64,000 nucleotides of DNA from the NCBI RefSeq assembly GCF_014267345.1, contig NZ_JACMYD010000002.1, positions 186,001 to 250,000 of the forward strand, given 5' to 3'. The translations under genes and the position numbers were made by a program. This DNA comes from Corynebacterium sp. zg-331. GTDB lineage: Bacteria > Actinomycetota > Actinomycetes > Mycobacteriales > Mycobacteriaceae. Positions 47,598 through 55,625 of this stretch are shown here, in pieces; within the stretch, counting starts at the first letter, position 1; the number at the start of each line of letters is the position of its first letter. The notes beneath the pieces were generated by a model. That model worked only from the letters and a program-made list of their open reading frames with translations, searched no databases and was not told where the DNA came from.

Positions 47598-47740
47598 AAC
47601 AGCCCTCTGAGCGTCGGCGCAGAGGGCTGGAGCATCCGATGCGGCCACAGGCGCGTGATACCCTCGGCTCTCAACTGTGGTAGCCTCAAGGTAATCGTTC
47701 AGCCCGCTACGGCCCCAGAGTCGCAGACGGGCTGGATTTC
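47598..47740 (+). ncRNA. Candidate structured RNA upstream of the AbiF-type gene
   Basis: Three stems in 135 bp: CAGCCCTCTG/CAGAGGGCTG (47600-47629, 10 perfect pairs), CCACAG/CTGTGG (47645-47680) and CAGCCCG/CGGGCTG (47700-47734). The first and third stems share the core CAGCCC/GGGCTG. There is no U-run. A structured RNA motif near abiF-type genes has been described, as I recall, but I cannot test this sequence against its model. The RNA could be a separate partner or a leader of the Abi mRNA. Confidence 0.5.
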
Positions 47741-47764
47741 TATCTACACCGAGGAAGTGAGCAC

Positions 47765-48754
47765 GTGGGCACTGTCAAGCAGCCAACGTCGCCCACCCAA
47801 CAACTCGAGATCCTGAAGTCCCGTGGCATGCTCGTGGACGAGGCCCTGGCTCGGCAGTGGCTCTCCAGCGTCTCCTATTACCGGCTCTCCGGTTACTGGT
47901 ACTCCTACCGCATCCTCCCTGTACCAGATGATCCGAAGCAACCGAAACGACTCGATCAATTCATTCGTGGCACAACCTTCGCTCAGGTTGCCGCTCTCTA
48001 CGAGTTTGACCGCAAGCTAAGAACCCTCATCCATGACGGGATGGAACGTATCGAGGTAGCCATGCGAACCCGCATCGGCGAACTCCTCGCCGCCAAGGGA
48101 GCACTGTCCTACAAGGACGCCTCACTTTTCCACGAAGACTTCGATCACGCATCATGGCTCCGCACCGCCCAGGGCCGCGTTGAGCGTGCTCGCAAACGCA
48201 ACCACGCCATCGCACACTACGCAGCCAACTACGACGACTACCCATTTTGGGTACTCGCCGATGTCCTCGACTTCTCCGACATCTCGCAGCTCTACGACGG
48301 CCTGCGGCTCGGTGACCAGCGCTCCATCTCCGAGAGCTACGGATTCATCGTCGACCCCGAACGATTGAACGCGAAGCAGAAGCGCAGCTACTACCATCAA
48401 GACCCACTGGCACGCTGGCTGGAGCAACTCACCGTGCTTCGAAACACCTGCGCGCATCATGGACGCGTGTGGAACCGGTACCTGACACCGGCCTCCTCCA
48501 ACGCCTTCCTCACCATCGATCACCTCTCCTCACTGCCTCGCGGCCAGAGCGATCGACTCTACGGGGCACTACTCGTGATGGCCTTCATGCTCAACACCAT
48601 TTCCCCAGGCACGTCCTGGCCACACAAGCTCCGCCGCCTCATCGAAACGGAGTACCTTCTCTTGAGAGGCCGCTCTCTTGAAGAGATGGGCTTCCCGGAG
48701 AACTGGCAACAGTTATCACTCTGGAACCCAGGCACAGATCAGTCCTTCATGTAG
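47765..48754 (+). CDS. AbiF/AbiD-type (Abi_2 family) abortive-infection HEPN protein
   Basis: A 329-residue protein. The family start QQLEILKSRGMLVDEALARQ is followed by LSSVSYYRLSGYWYSYR, then YEFDRKLRTLIHDGMERIEVAMR and the HEPN ribonuclease motif LRNTCAHHGRVWN, where Arg226 and His231 give Rx4H. Abi_2 proteins protect against phage by cell arrest, probably through RNA cleavage. GTG 47765 with an AGGAAG RBS is the start. It stands alone between decayed genes 3' of tRNA-Gly, has a hairpin-rich upstream region, and looks intact and horizontally acquired. Confidence 0.88.
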   Translation: MGTVKQPTSPTQQLEILKSRGMLVDEALARQWLSSVSYYRLSGYWYSYRILPVPDDPKQPKRLDQFIRGTTFAQVAALYEFDRKLRTLIHDGMERIEVAMRTRIGELLAAKGALSYKDASLFHEDFDHASWLRTAQGRVERARKRNHAIAHYAANYDDYPFWVLADVLDFSDISQLYDGLRLGDQRSISESYGFIVDPERLNAKQKRSYYHQDPLARWLEQLTVLRNTCAHHGRVWNRYLTPASSNAFLTIDHLSSLPRGQSDRLYGALLVMAFMLNTISPGTSWPHKLRRLIETEYLLLRGRSLEEMGFPENWQQLSLWNPGTDQSFM

Positions 48755-48840
48755 AAGCCGCACTCGTAGCCGTCAGCATCGAGAGGGACTCCCTCCACCC
48801 AGGCGGGCACGGTGGCCATGAGTTCGCAGATCTCCTCCAC
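48739..48840 (-). pseudogene. C-terminal remnant of an unknown gene
   Basis: A frame ending in a TGA that overlaps the Abi gene's 3' end reads EEICELMATVPAWVEGVPLD then ECGFYMKD. It has a protein-like composition but is only about 33 codons long after the nearest GTG. Low confidence. Confidence 0.25.
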
Positions 48841-48936
48841 GTTTGACTCAGCGGTTTCGACTCACGATCACCCGGACCATAGTTCCCCGCCGCAAGTTCC
48901 GCCTCGGCCACCGTAGCGGGTATGCACCCCGAGGAA

Positions 48937-49494
48937 TCACGCACAGCGCCAGCCAACCTCCAACATTCGCAACAGTCGTTCCACAGCGTCGTCGTCCTCG
49001 CCCGCCCACGCTATCCCCAAGACCGCGGAGTAGAGATCGCGCGCACTAATTTCGGCGTTGATGACGCCGGAGGCCTGCGCGGCACCCAGCAGACGCTCCA
49101 GCGTCCCCAAGAGATCCGCACACGTGGCCGCCAAGGGCCCCTCCCCCGTCGCAATCGCCTCGTTCATGGGCGCGCTCGCGCCTTCAAAGGAACGCGACCA
49201 GCGCACAATAATCCGCAGCCACTCCCGCACCGCCTGCGCCGCATCGTCGATCCGGGCAAGGCGCCGCCCTTCTTGCTCCACCTGCGGCGCGCAGCCCTCC
49301 AACACCGCACCAAAGAGCGCCTCCCTGTTCGGAAAATGCCGGTACAACGTTCCCGATCCCACGCCGGCGGCCTTGGCCACCTTGTCCATGGACACGTCGA
49401 AGCCGTGGGCCGAAAACTCATCGCGGGCCACAGCAAGGATCGCATCGCGGTTTGCCCGCGCGTCCCTGCGCGTTTTTTTGTCTGGTTGAGGCAT
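48937..49494 (-). CDS. TetR-family repressor
   Basis: A 185-residue regulator. The N-terminal HTH is at about 15-60 (ANRDAILAVARDEFSAHGFD and VGSGTLYRHFPNREALF), with a helical ligand-binding domain behind it. It is divergent from a flavin reductase/FMN-monooxygenase pair, with two palindromes in the 107-bp intergenic region, so it most likely represses that pair and itself. The RBS is AAGGA. The effector is unknown. Confidence 0.9.
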   Translation of the reverse strand: MPQPDKKTRRDARANRDAILAVARDEFSAHGFDVSMDKVAKAAGVGSGTLYRHFPNREALFGAVLEGCAPQVEQEGRRLARIDDAAQAVREWLRIIVRWSRSFEGASAPMNEAIATGEGPLAATCADLLGTLERLLGAAQASGVINAEISARDLYSAVLGIAWAGEDDDAVERLLRMLEVGWRCA

Positions 49495-49517
49495 GGGGTT
49501 TCCTTCACGCTTGAAAA

Positions 49518-49534
49518 ACGGAGAGTGTCTCCGT
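49518..49534. promoter_or_regulatory. Palindromic operator next to the TetR gene
   Basis: ACGGAGA-GTG-TCTCCGT is a perfect 7-bp-arm palindrome 23 bp upstream of the TetR start. It is probably bound by the regulator at 48937-49494. Confidence 0.65.
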
Positions 49535-49541
49535 ATAGTGT

Positions 49542-49576
49542 TGCATGTAAGCGGAGAGCATCCCCGTTTACATGCA
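49542..49576. promoter_or_regulatory. Second inverted repeat before the flavin reductase gene
   Basis: TGCATGTAA and TTACATGCA, 9-bp arms 17 bp apart, enclose a CGGAGAGCATCCCCG sequence that resembles the first palindrome. They lie where the promoter of the flavin reductase gene is expected. Confidence 0.6.
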
Positions 49577-49601
49577 GACAGAGTAAGCCAGAGCAGGAAT
49601 C

Positions 49602-50102
49602 ATGACAACTAGCACCACGACACCGGACCTCAGCCCCGCCGCGCTGCGCCACACTTTCGGCGCTTTCCCCACCGGCATAGCCCTCATCGCCGCCAACCTA
49701 AACGGAAAGCCCACGGGAATGCTGGCAAGCTCCTTCACCACCACCTCATTGCAGCCACCGCTCGCGCACATCAGCTTCGACAAATCCTCGACCACGTGGC
49801 CCTCGCTCCGCACGGCCCCGCTAGCCGGCATCTCTATACTCAGCACCGATAACCACAGGGACATCGAGCTGCTACGCCGCCCCACGGAGCATCGCTTCGA
49901 TGGAATGACGTTGACCCATCATCCGGGCGATGCGCTCACGCTTCCGAACGCAATCGCCACCTTCCTCGTGAGCCCCCATGAGGACATCGACACGGGAGAC
50001 CACATCACCCGCTTCTTTAGGATCCTTGAGCACTCCCGCCGCCCGAATGCCGAGCCCCTGGTCTTCCACAACAGCGCGATCACCGCCCTCCAGCAGGACT
50101 AA
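49602..50102 (+). CDS. Flavin reductase (FMN reductase component)
   Basis: A 166-residue flavin-reductase-like protein with the split-barrel fold. FGAFPTGIALIAANLNGKP, GMLASSFTTTSLQPPLAHISF and the closing ITRFFRILE match NAD(P)H:FMN oxidoreductases that feed reduced FMN to two-component monooxygenases. It is followed after 35 bp by such a monooxygenase, and both are expected to be controlled by the divergent TetR protein. Confidence 0.87.
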   Translation: MTTSTTTPDLSPAALRHTFGAFPTGIALIAANLNGKPTGMLASSFTTTSLQPPLAHISFDKSSTTWPSLRTAPLAGISILSTDNHRDIELLRRPTEHRFDGMTLTHHPGDALTLPNAIATFLVSPHEDIDTGDHITRFFRILEHSRRPNAEPLVFHNSAITALQQD

Positions 50103-50137
50103 CGCCCACTAGATCTCACGCCTCTTAAGGAGAAACA

Positions 50138-51487
50138 ATGACTTCCGAAACCCCCACGACCACCCCCAAGGGCAGCGACAAGCCCCGCATGCTCATCGGC
50201 ATGCAGCTGGGCAACGGATACGGTTCGCAGGTGACCGCGTGGCGCGCCCCGCAGGTGGACGTCAACAACTACGTCAACCTAGACTCCCACGTCCGCTATG
50301 CCCGCAAGGCCGAGCGCGGAAAGTTCCACTTTCTGTTCTTCCCGGACTCGCCGAATCAAACCCAAAAGCATCCGGGCGAAGCCCCACAGATGACGCTCGA
50401 CCCGCTCATCACCATGGCCGCCATCGCCCGAGAGACCTCCCACATCGGCATGGTCACCACCGCCTCTACCTCCTGGAACGAGCCCTATAACCTGGCGCGC
50501 CAACTCAAAACCCTCGACGTCATGTCCGGGGGTCGCATCGGATGGAATGCAGTGACGGGCTCCGACCCCATGGGAGCCGCCAATTTTGGCCAAGAGCTCA
50601 AGCCCTCACACGAACGCTACGAACGCCTCCACGAATTTGTCCAGATCACCCAGGCGCTCTGGGGTTCGTGGGAAAAAGATAATTGGCCGCCCAACCGCGA
50701 CGCCAGCATCTTTGCCGATCCCGACAAGATCCGCCCCATCAACCTAGGAGGCAAGCACGTGGCCTCCCGCGGACCGCTGCCCATCCCACCCTCCAAGCAG
50801 GGCCAACCCGTTATTTTCCAGGCCGGCGGATCGCCCAACGGCCTCACCGTGGCCGGCCGTTACGCCAACGTCGTCATCGGCGCGGCCTTTACCAAGGAGG
50901 ACGCCAAGGCGCAGCGGATGCGCGTGCGTCAGGCCGCGGCCGACGCCGGCCGGGATCCCGACGAGATGAAGTTCGTCGCCGGGATCATGCCCACCATAGC
51001 CCCCACCATGCGCGAGGCCCTGGATCGGCGAGGCTTCCTCGTGGAACCCACCATCCAACAGCGCGTGAGCTACCTCGGCCTCATGCTCTCGACCACGCTC
51101 ACCCCGGAGGACCTTGACACCACGCTGACGAATCGACCGCTGCGCGCCAACCCCTCCGATCCCCGCTCGGGGCGCGCCCTCGAGCTCGCGCGCGAGGGGT
51201 GGACCGTGCGCGACATCCTCTACCACGGCATCATCGATTTCCATCCTTCGCCCATCGGGCCGCCCGAGGTCACCGCCGATCACATGCAGGAGTGGTTTGA
51301 GTACGGCGCGGTTGACGGTTTTTGGTTCAGCCCCGACATCTACGAGGACGGCATCGACGCCTTCGTCGACGGTGTGGTGCCGATCCTACAGCGGCGCGGC
51401 CTCTTCCACGCCGACTACGAAGCCGATACCCTCCGCGGACATCTCGGCATCGCCGAGCAATACGGCCCGGATCCCCGCCTCCAGTAG
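50138..51487 (+). CDS. NtaA/SnaA/DszA-family FMN-dependent monooxygenase
   Basis: A 449-residue luciferase-like enzyme (TIM barrel). MTLDPLITMAAIARETSHIG, TTASTSWNEPYNLARQLKTL and VSGGRIGWNAVTGSD-type motifs are seen (here MSGGRIGWNAVTGSDPMGA). Relatives oxidise nitrilotriacetate, sulfur heterocycles or alkanesulfonates using FMNH2 from a partner reductase. AAGGAG precedes the ATG. The substrate is unknown; sulfur-source scavenging is possible given the family. Confidence 0.88.
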   Translation: MTSETPTTTPKGSDKPRMLIGMQLGNGYGSQVTAWRAPQVDVNNYVNLDSHVRYARKAERGKFHFLFFPDSPNQTQKHPGEAPQMTLDPLITMAAIARETSHIGMVTTASTSWNEPYNLARQLKTLDVMSGGRIGWNAVTGSDPMGAANFGQELKPSHERYERLHEFVQITQALWGSWEKDNWPPNRDASIFADPDKIRPINLGGKHVASRGPLPIPPSKQGQPVIFQAGGSPNGLTVAGRYANVVIGAAFTKEDAKAQRMRVRQAAADAGRDPDEMKFVAGIMPTIAPTMREALDRRGFLVEPTIQQRVSYLGLMLSTTLTPEDLDTTLTNRPLRANPSDPRSGRALELAREGWTVRDILYHGIIDFHPSPIGPPEVTADHMQEWFEYGAVDGFWFSPDIYEDGIDAFVDGVVPILQRRGLFHADYEADTLRGHLGIAEQYGPDPRLQ

Positions 51488-51503
51488 GCGGACGCAGGAA
51501 GCT

Positions 51504-51965
51504 TCACTCGCGATCCCTCGGGGTTACTTCCGCGATACGCAGCTCCCTGGGCCGCACATCGTGCCCCTCCTCGCAGGCCAGGCGGGTATTCACCCGCGCC
51601 CCGCACCCGTCGTGGATCACGGGTCCCAGGGGCTCCTCGCACCGGTCGAGGTGCGCCAGCCCCCAGGATTGCAGGGCCAGCAGCGTGGGGAGGAGATCGA
51701 CCCCGGCCGGGGTGAGGTGGTACGAGTTGCGCGCCCTCGCGCCGGGTTCCCGGTATTCCTCCGTGCGCACAAGGCCCGCGGTGCGCAGGGCCTTGAGCCT
51801 GGCGGAGAGGAGGTTCTTCGGGCAGTTCAGGCTGTGGTGAATATCGCTGAACCTGTGCAGCCCGCGGGCGATGTCGCGCAGGATCAGCAGGCTCCACTTC
51901 TCGCCGACGATCTCCAGGGTGCGGGCGATGGGGCACGCGCTCAGCGACGGGCTCGGCATTGACAT
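51504..51965 (-). CDS. HxlR-family transcriptional regulator
   Basis: A 153-residue winged-helix protein. CPIARTLEIVGEKWSLLIL with the usual family Cys, DIHHSLNCPKNLLSARLKAL as recognition region, and YHLTPAGVDLLPTLLALQSW are typical. A cysteine-containing C-terminal extension (HDGCGARVNTRLACEEGH) may sense redox or quinones. It is divergent from a quinone-oxidoreductase-like gene with a palindrome between them. Start ATG 51965 has GGGAG nine bases before it. Confidence 0.9.
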   Translation of the reverse strand: MSMPSPSLSACPIARTLEIVGEKWSLLILRDIARGLHRFSDIHHSLNCPKNLLSARLKALRTAGLVRTEEYREPGARARNSYHLTPAGVDLLPTLLALQSWGLAHLDRCEEPLGPVIHDGCGARVNTRLACEEGHDVRPRELRIAEVTPRDRE

Positions 51966-51981
51966 CGGGTACCACTCCCTT

Positions 51982-52004
51982 CTAAGTTCATTTATTAAAC
52001 TTAG
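51982..52004. promoter_or_regulatory. HxlR-type operator between divergent genes
   Basis: CTAAGTT-N9-AACTTAG, a 7-bp-arm inverted repeat that overlaps a TAGGAT hexamer (52002-52007) for the oxidoreductase gene. Binding would block that promoter. Confidence 0.65.
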
Positions 52005-52024
52005 GATAGCACGACGGGAGACCG

Positions 52025-53032
52025 ATGAAAGCCCTCGCACTGAAAAAGTACGGCCAGCCCCTCGCATGGATCAACGCACCCGTGCCCACCCCCGCCGACG
52101 GGGAGGTCGTGGTGCGGGTGCACGCCGCGAGCCTCAACCCGCTGGACGCCATGATCCAGCGCGGCGAGATCAAGGCGCTGTACCGGCACAAACCCAACCA
52201 GATCATGGGCAACGACCTGGCCGGGGTGATCACCGCAATAGGCGAGGGCGTCACCTCCTTTGCCATCGGGGACGAGGTCTACGCGCGCCCCGCGATCCAG
52301 AGGCTGGGGGCCTTTGCCGAATACGCCGCGCTCGGCGTGGAGGACGTGGCACCCAAGCCGCGCAACCTCACGATGGCGGAGGCCGCCTCCCTGCCACTGG
52401 TCAGCCTGACCGCCCTCCAGGCCTTCACGGAAAAGACCCGCGTGGGCCCCGGCACCACCGTCTTTATTCAGGGCGGAGCCGGCGGGCTTGGCTCCGCGGC
52501 GATCCAGGTGGCCACCATGCTCGGGGCCACCGTCGCCACCACGGTGGGCACCAAGGACGTCGCCCTCGCCCGCACGCTGGGGGCGGACATCGTCGTCGAT
52601 TACCGCACCCAGAGGTACGAGGACTTCGTGGCGGACTGTGACGTCGTCCTCGACACCCTGGGCGGGACGGAAATCGAGCGCTCCATGGGGGTGCTCAAGC
52701 CCGGCGGCACCCTCGTCTCGGTCATCGGCAACCCCGATACCGAGCTCGCCACGCAGATCGGCAGGCCATACATGAAACCCGTCATGGCCCTGCTCAGCCG
52801 CAAGGAACGCGCCGCCGCGAAACGGCACGGGGTGAGCTATAAGTTCCTGTTCATGCGCGCCGACGGCGCGCAGCTCGGCCGCATCACGCAGGCCGTGGAA
52901 AGCGGCGCCCTCACGCCGCTGGTCGGCCGCGTCTTCCCCTTCGCGGAGCTTGCCGAGGAACTCTCCCCGCTGGGCACAAAGAAAGCTGGCCCGGGCAAGA
53001 CCGTGGCGCAGATGGTGGCCCCGGGGGCCTGA
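52025..53032 (+). CDS. NADP-dependent zinc-free alcohol dehydrogenase/quinone oxidoreductase family
   Basis: A 335-residue MDR enzyme. The GroES-like N-domain contains VVVRVHAASLNPLDAMIQRG and GNDLAGVITAIGEGV, and the Rossmann part has VFIQGGAGGLGSAAIQVA. No zinc ligands are evident, as in quinone oxidoreductases. Divergent from the HxlR gene, which probably controls it in response to quinones or electrophiles. A GGGAG RBS precedes the ATG. Confidence 0.88.
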   Translation: MKALALKKYGQPLAWINAPVPTPADGEVVVRVHAASLNPLDAMIQRGEIKALYRHKPNQIMGNDLAGVITAIGEGVTSFAIGDEVYARPAIQRLGAFAEYAALGVEDVAPKPRNLTMAEAASLPLVSLTALQAFTEKTRVGPGTTVFIQGGAGGLGSAAIQVATMLGATVATTVGTKDVALARTLGADIVVDYRTQRYEDFVADCDVVLDTLGGTEIERSMGVLKPGGTLVSVIGNPDTELATQIGRPYMKPVMALLSRKERAAAKRHGVSYKFLFMRADGAQLGRITQAVESGALTPLVGRVFPFAELAEELSPLGTKKAGPGKTVAQMVAPGA

Positions 53033-53035
53033 GCC

Positions 53036-53836
53036 CTACACCACCTCGCGCACGCGCCGCTGCCCCGCCGCCCACGCCCGGGCTCCGGGCAGCAGCAGGA
53101 ATACCAGCAGCCCCACGAGGTAGGGCACGTAGATCAGCCCGGCGTAGGAGAAGTCCAAGGGCATGAGCCATACCCACGCCGAGAGCACCAGGAGCACCGC
53201 CGTGGAGCCCACCGCCGCCGCGTGCGCCACCGGGTTCGATCCGCGCAGGGCGATGGCCGCCACGGCCAGCCCGTGCAGGCAGTACAGGGCGGCGGCGAAG
53301 GCCATCACCGCCAGCGAGGCCACCACCCCGGCGGTGAGAACCTGGGTGCCCACCCCCACGCCGTAGACCTGGTTAAGCGCGTCCATGCCGCGCAGCTCCC
53401 GGCGCGCGGCGAGGTAGAGAAACACCATCGCCAGCAGGGAGATCAGCGCCCCGCCCAGGGCCAGCAGCGTCGCCCCGCCAACAGCCGTCGGCGCGGCCCT
53501 GAAGGCCTCCCCGAGGGTATCGGGCGGGGTGCCCACCGGTTCGTAGCGGTAGTGCACGCGGCGCGCCGGGGCCGGGGAGCCCGCGAGCTGGCGCAGGGAG
53601 GTGATGGTGAGGGGTTCGCCGTGCGGGTCGCCCAGGCGGGCGTCGTAGATTCGCCTCGTGGCCTCGTCTCCGAGGATGATCCGGGCGGTGGCAGCCTCGT
53701 CGTAGTCGGGGTCGTTGCGCTCGCCGCCATGTTCCAGGTGGGCGGCGAGCCTGGCGTCGAGCTCGGCGGCGATGTCCGCGCTGCTGGCATCCCGGCGCAG
53801 CCCCAGCGAATCGTAGAGATTGTAGTGCTCGCTCAT
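53036..53836 (-). CDS. Degenerate J-domain-like membrane protein
   Basis: A 266-residue protein. Residues 1-70 look like a J-domain (HYNLYDSLGLRRDASSADIA, then ARIILGDEATRRIYDARLGD), but the HPD tripeptide is missing; the corresponding loop reads HGGERNDPD. Four or five membrane helices follow (about 115-255). It probably does not activate an Hsp70 ATPase. A leaderless promoter hexamer precedes it. Convergent with the oxidoreductase gene with a 3-bp gap. Confidence 0.7.
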   Translation of the reverse strand: MSEHYNLYDSLGLRRDASSADIAAELDARLAAHLEHGGERNDPDYDEAATARIILGDEATRRIYDARLGDPHGEPLTITSLRQLAGSPAPARRVHYRYEPVGTPPDTLGEAFRAAPTAVGGATLLALGGALISLLAMVFLYLAARRELRGMDALNQVYGVGVGTQVLTAGVVASLAVMAFAAALYCLHGLAVAAIALRGSNPVAHAAAVGSTAVLLVLSAWVWLMPLDFSYAGLIYVPYLVGLLVFLLLPGARAWAAGQRRVREVV

Positions 53837-53843
53837 GGGGGAA

Positions 53844-53849
53844 ATCCTA
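53844..53849 (-). promoter_or_regulatory. -10 hexamer TAGGAT of a leaderless promoter
   Basis: TAGGAT, 7 nt, then ATG 53836. Confidence 0.6.
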
Positions 53850-53872
53850 ACAGCGCCGCGGCACGCCTCCTC

Positions 53873-55564
53873 CTACCCGCACGTGACGATGGGCTGTGGG
53901 TCGTAGACCGTGGTGGTCTCCTCCCGGCCGATCTCGCGGCCGGAGAGATCCTTGATGATGCGGGTGTCCGAGGTGGTAAAGCCCGGCGCGCCGCCCGAGG
54001 GGGAGCACGTACTGCCCGAGAGGCTGAGCCGCTGCGGGGAGGTCTGCGCCCAGCGTCCGCCATTGACCGATTCCACGTTGACGGTCTTCACACCCATGAG
54101 CTTCACGGTGACGTCGCCGCCGCCCACGGAGGTGTCGATGCGCACGGGATAGTCGGAATCGTTGCGGAACTGCAGGTCGATGGCCCCCTCGTACACGGTG
54201 GCCTCGCGCCCGGCCGGGTAGCGGGAGATGTAGTAGCTGTGCGGGGTGTGGGCGACGTCGGTCATCCCGGCGAAGTACGCGGCGTTGTAGAGGGTGGTAG
54301 CGAATTGGGAGATGCCGCCGCCCACGGCCTCGTCGGCGTGGCCGTTGAGGATGATGCCGCTTTCCACGTAACCCTGGGCCTTGCCCCGGGGCCCGGTGTA
54401 GCCGTTGAGGGAGAAGGTCTCCCCCGGCGGGACGATCGCGCCGTTGACCGCCTGGGCCACCAGGGCGATGTTCTTGCCGGAGGCCTCGGAATAGCCGCCG
54501 GTGCTAAACTCCCCCACCACCTCGTCGAAGGTGGCGGCCTCCGCCTGCTCGGTGGTGAAGGTGGCCGGCTCGTCGATGTAGGCGACGTCGAACTGCCGCG
54601 GCTGGGTGCCCACGATGCGCTCGCGCAGCTGCTGGGTGCTCTTGTCCCAGTCGATGGTCACGCCGTCCACGTGCGGGGTAACCTGCTTGGCGTCGCCGCG
54701 AAAGGAGATCTGCGCGTTGGCGCGCTGCCGCTCGGTGCCGGCCAGGCCCTGGGCCAGCATCGCCTGGGCGGCCTCCAGGTTCACGTCGGTGCGCAGCGCG
54801 CCGCGATCCGGGGCGAAGGTCACCACCTCGCCCATGCGCTCCACGGGCAGCACGCCCTTGACGCCGTCGCGGCCCCGGGCCACCACCGGGGCGGAGACGG
54901 CGCGGGCGGCGTCCCCCTCGGCGGCGGCGCGCGCGGCGGCATCCCTGATCTCCGGGTCCACCGTGGTGGCGGCCACCTCGATGCCCTTGGGATTGAGCCA
55001 CTCCGAGGTCACGGCCTTGCGCAGCTCCTCGCGGCCGATGTTTTGCCCGCTGATCTCCGGTTCGGTCACCACCCTGCCCCCCTCGATGCGCACCGCAGCG
55101 TCGCGCGGCGCGCGGGAGAGATCGCCGCGCACCCGCTCCAGGGTGGCGGTGAACGCGGAGTCCTCCGCCCGGCTGACGATATCCACCTCGTAGGTATCGA
55201 CGAAGCCGCGCACGCGGGTGATCGGGTTCAACGACTGCGCCCCGGCCGCCGCCACCGTGGCGCCCCAATCCGGAGCCACGCCGGAATCGGCGGGGATGAA
55301 CTGCGTGGTGAGTTCCCCGGCGCGCACCGCCACCGGCCGCGAGGAGACCGCGCCCAGCTGCGCGTCGAGCTTCGCGGCGGCCTCCGCCTTCGTCAGCCCA
55401 CCGATCTGTACTCCCCCCACGGTCGCGCCGCGGGGAACGCTACCCTTGGAGGTGAGCACGTCCGCCGCGTAGGCCAGGATCGCCAGGGCCACCAGTACCA
55501 GGATCGCCCAGAGGGTGATCCTGAGGCCACGGCGGCTACCACGCTGGTCAGTAGACTTATTCAC
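53873..55564 (-). CDS. VanW-family exported protein
   Basis: A 563-residue protein with a single N-terminal membrane helix (about 15-38). A YoaR-like putative peptidoglycan-binding domain with GGVQIGGLTKAEAAAKLDAQ follows, repeated once, then a VanW domain (about 360-480) with GETFSLNGYTGPRGKAQGYV and GGGISQFATTLYNAAYFAGM. Two cysteines near the C-terminus may form a disulfide. The role in envelope maintenance is not defined. The start is GTG 55564. It stands in the cell-wall cluster next to the NagZ-like gene. Confidence 0.88.
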   Translation of the reverse strand: MNKSTDQRGSRRGLRITLWAILVLVALAILAYAADVLTSKGSVPRGATVGGVQIGGLTKAEAAAKLDAQLGAVSSRPVAVRAGELTTQFIPADSGVAPDWGATVAAAGAQSLNPITRVRGFVDTYEVDIVSRAEDSAFTATLERVRGDLSRAPRDAAVRIEGGRVVTEPEISGQNIGREELRKAVTSEWLNPKGIEVAATTVDPEIRDAAARAAAEGDAARAVSAPVVARGRDGVKGVLPVERMGEVVTFAPDRGALRTDVNLEAAQAMLAQGLAGTERQRANAQISFRGDAKQVTPHVDGVTIDWDKSTQQLRERIVGTQPRQFDVAYIDEPATFTTEQAEAATFDEVVGEFSTGGYSEASGKNIALVAQAVNGAIVPPGETFSLNGYTGPRGKAQGYVESGIILNGHADEAVGGGISQFATTLYNAAYFAGMTDVAHTPHSYYISRYPAGREATVYEGAIDLQFRNDSDYPVRIDTSVGGGDVTVKLMGVKTVNVESVNGGRWAQTSPQRLSLSGSTCSPSGGAPGFTTSDTRIIKDLSGREIGREETTTVYDPQPIVTCG

Positions 55565-55625
55565 GGTGCTTAAGCGTAACCACCCGCCCCCGGAAAATCA
55601 CATTATCGCGGGGCGCGCGGCGGGG

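Noticed and set aside
47598..47734. CRISPR array upstream of the Abi gene
   Set aside because: Only two stems share a core and there is no regular repeat-spacer spacing.
46881..49500. Attachment-site duplicate of the tRNA-Gly 3' end
   Set aside because: I found no second copy of the T-arm/acceptor sequence, so integration at the tRNA is suggested only by position.
53222..55573. 783-codon plus-strand frame opposite the J-domain-like and VanW genes
   Set aside because: Arg/Gly/His-rich shadow crossing two real genes and their intergenic region.
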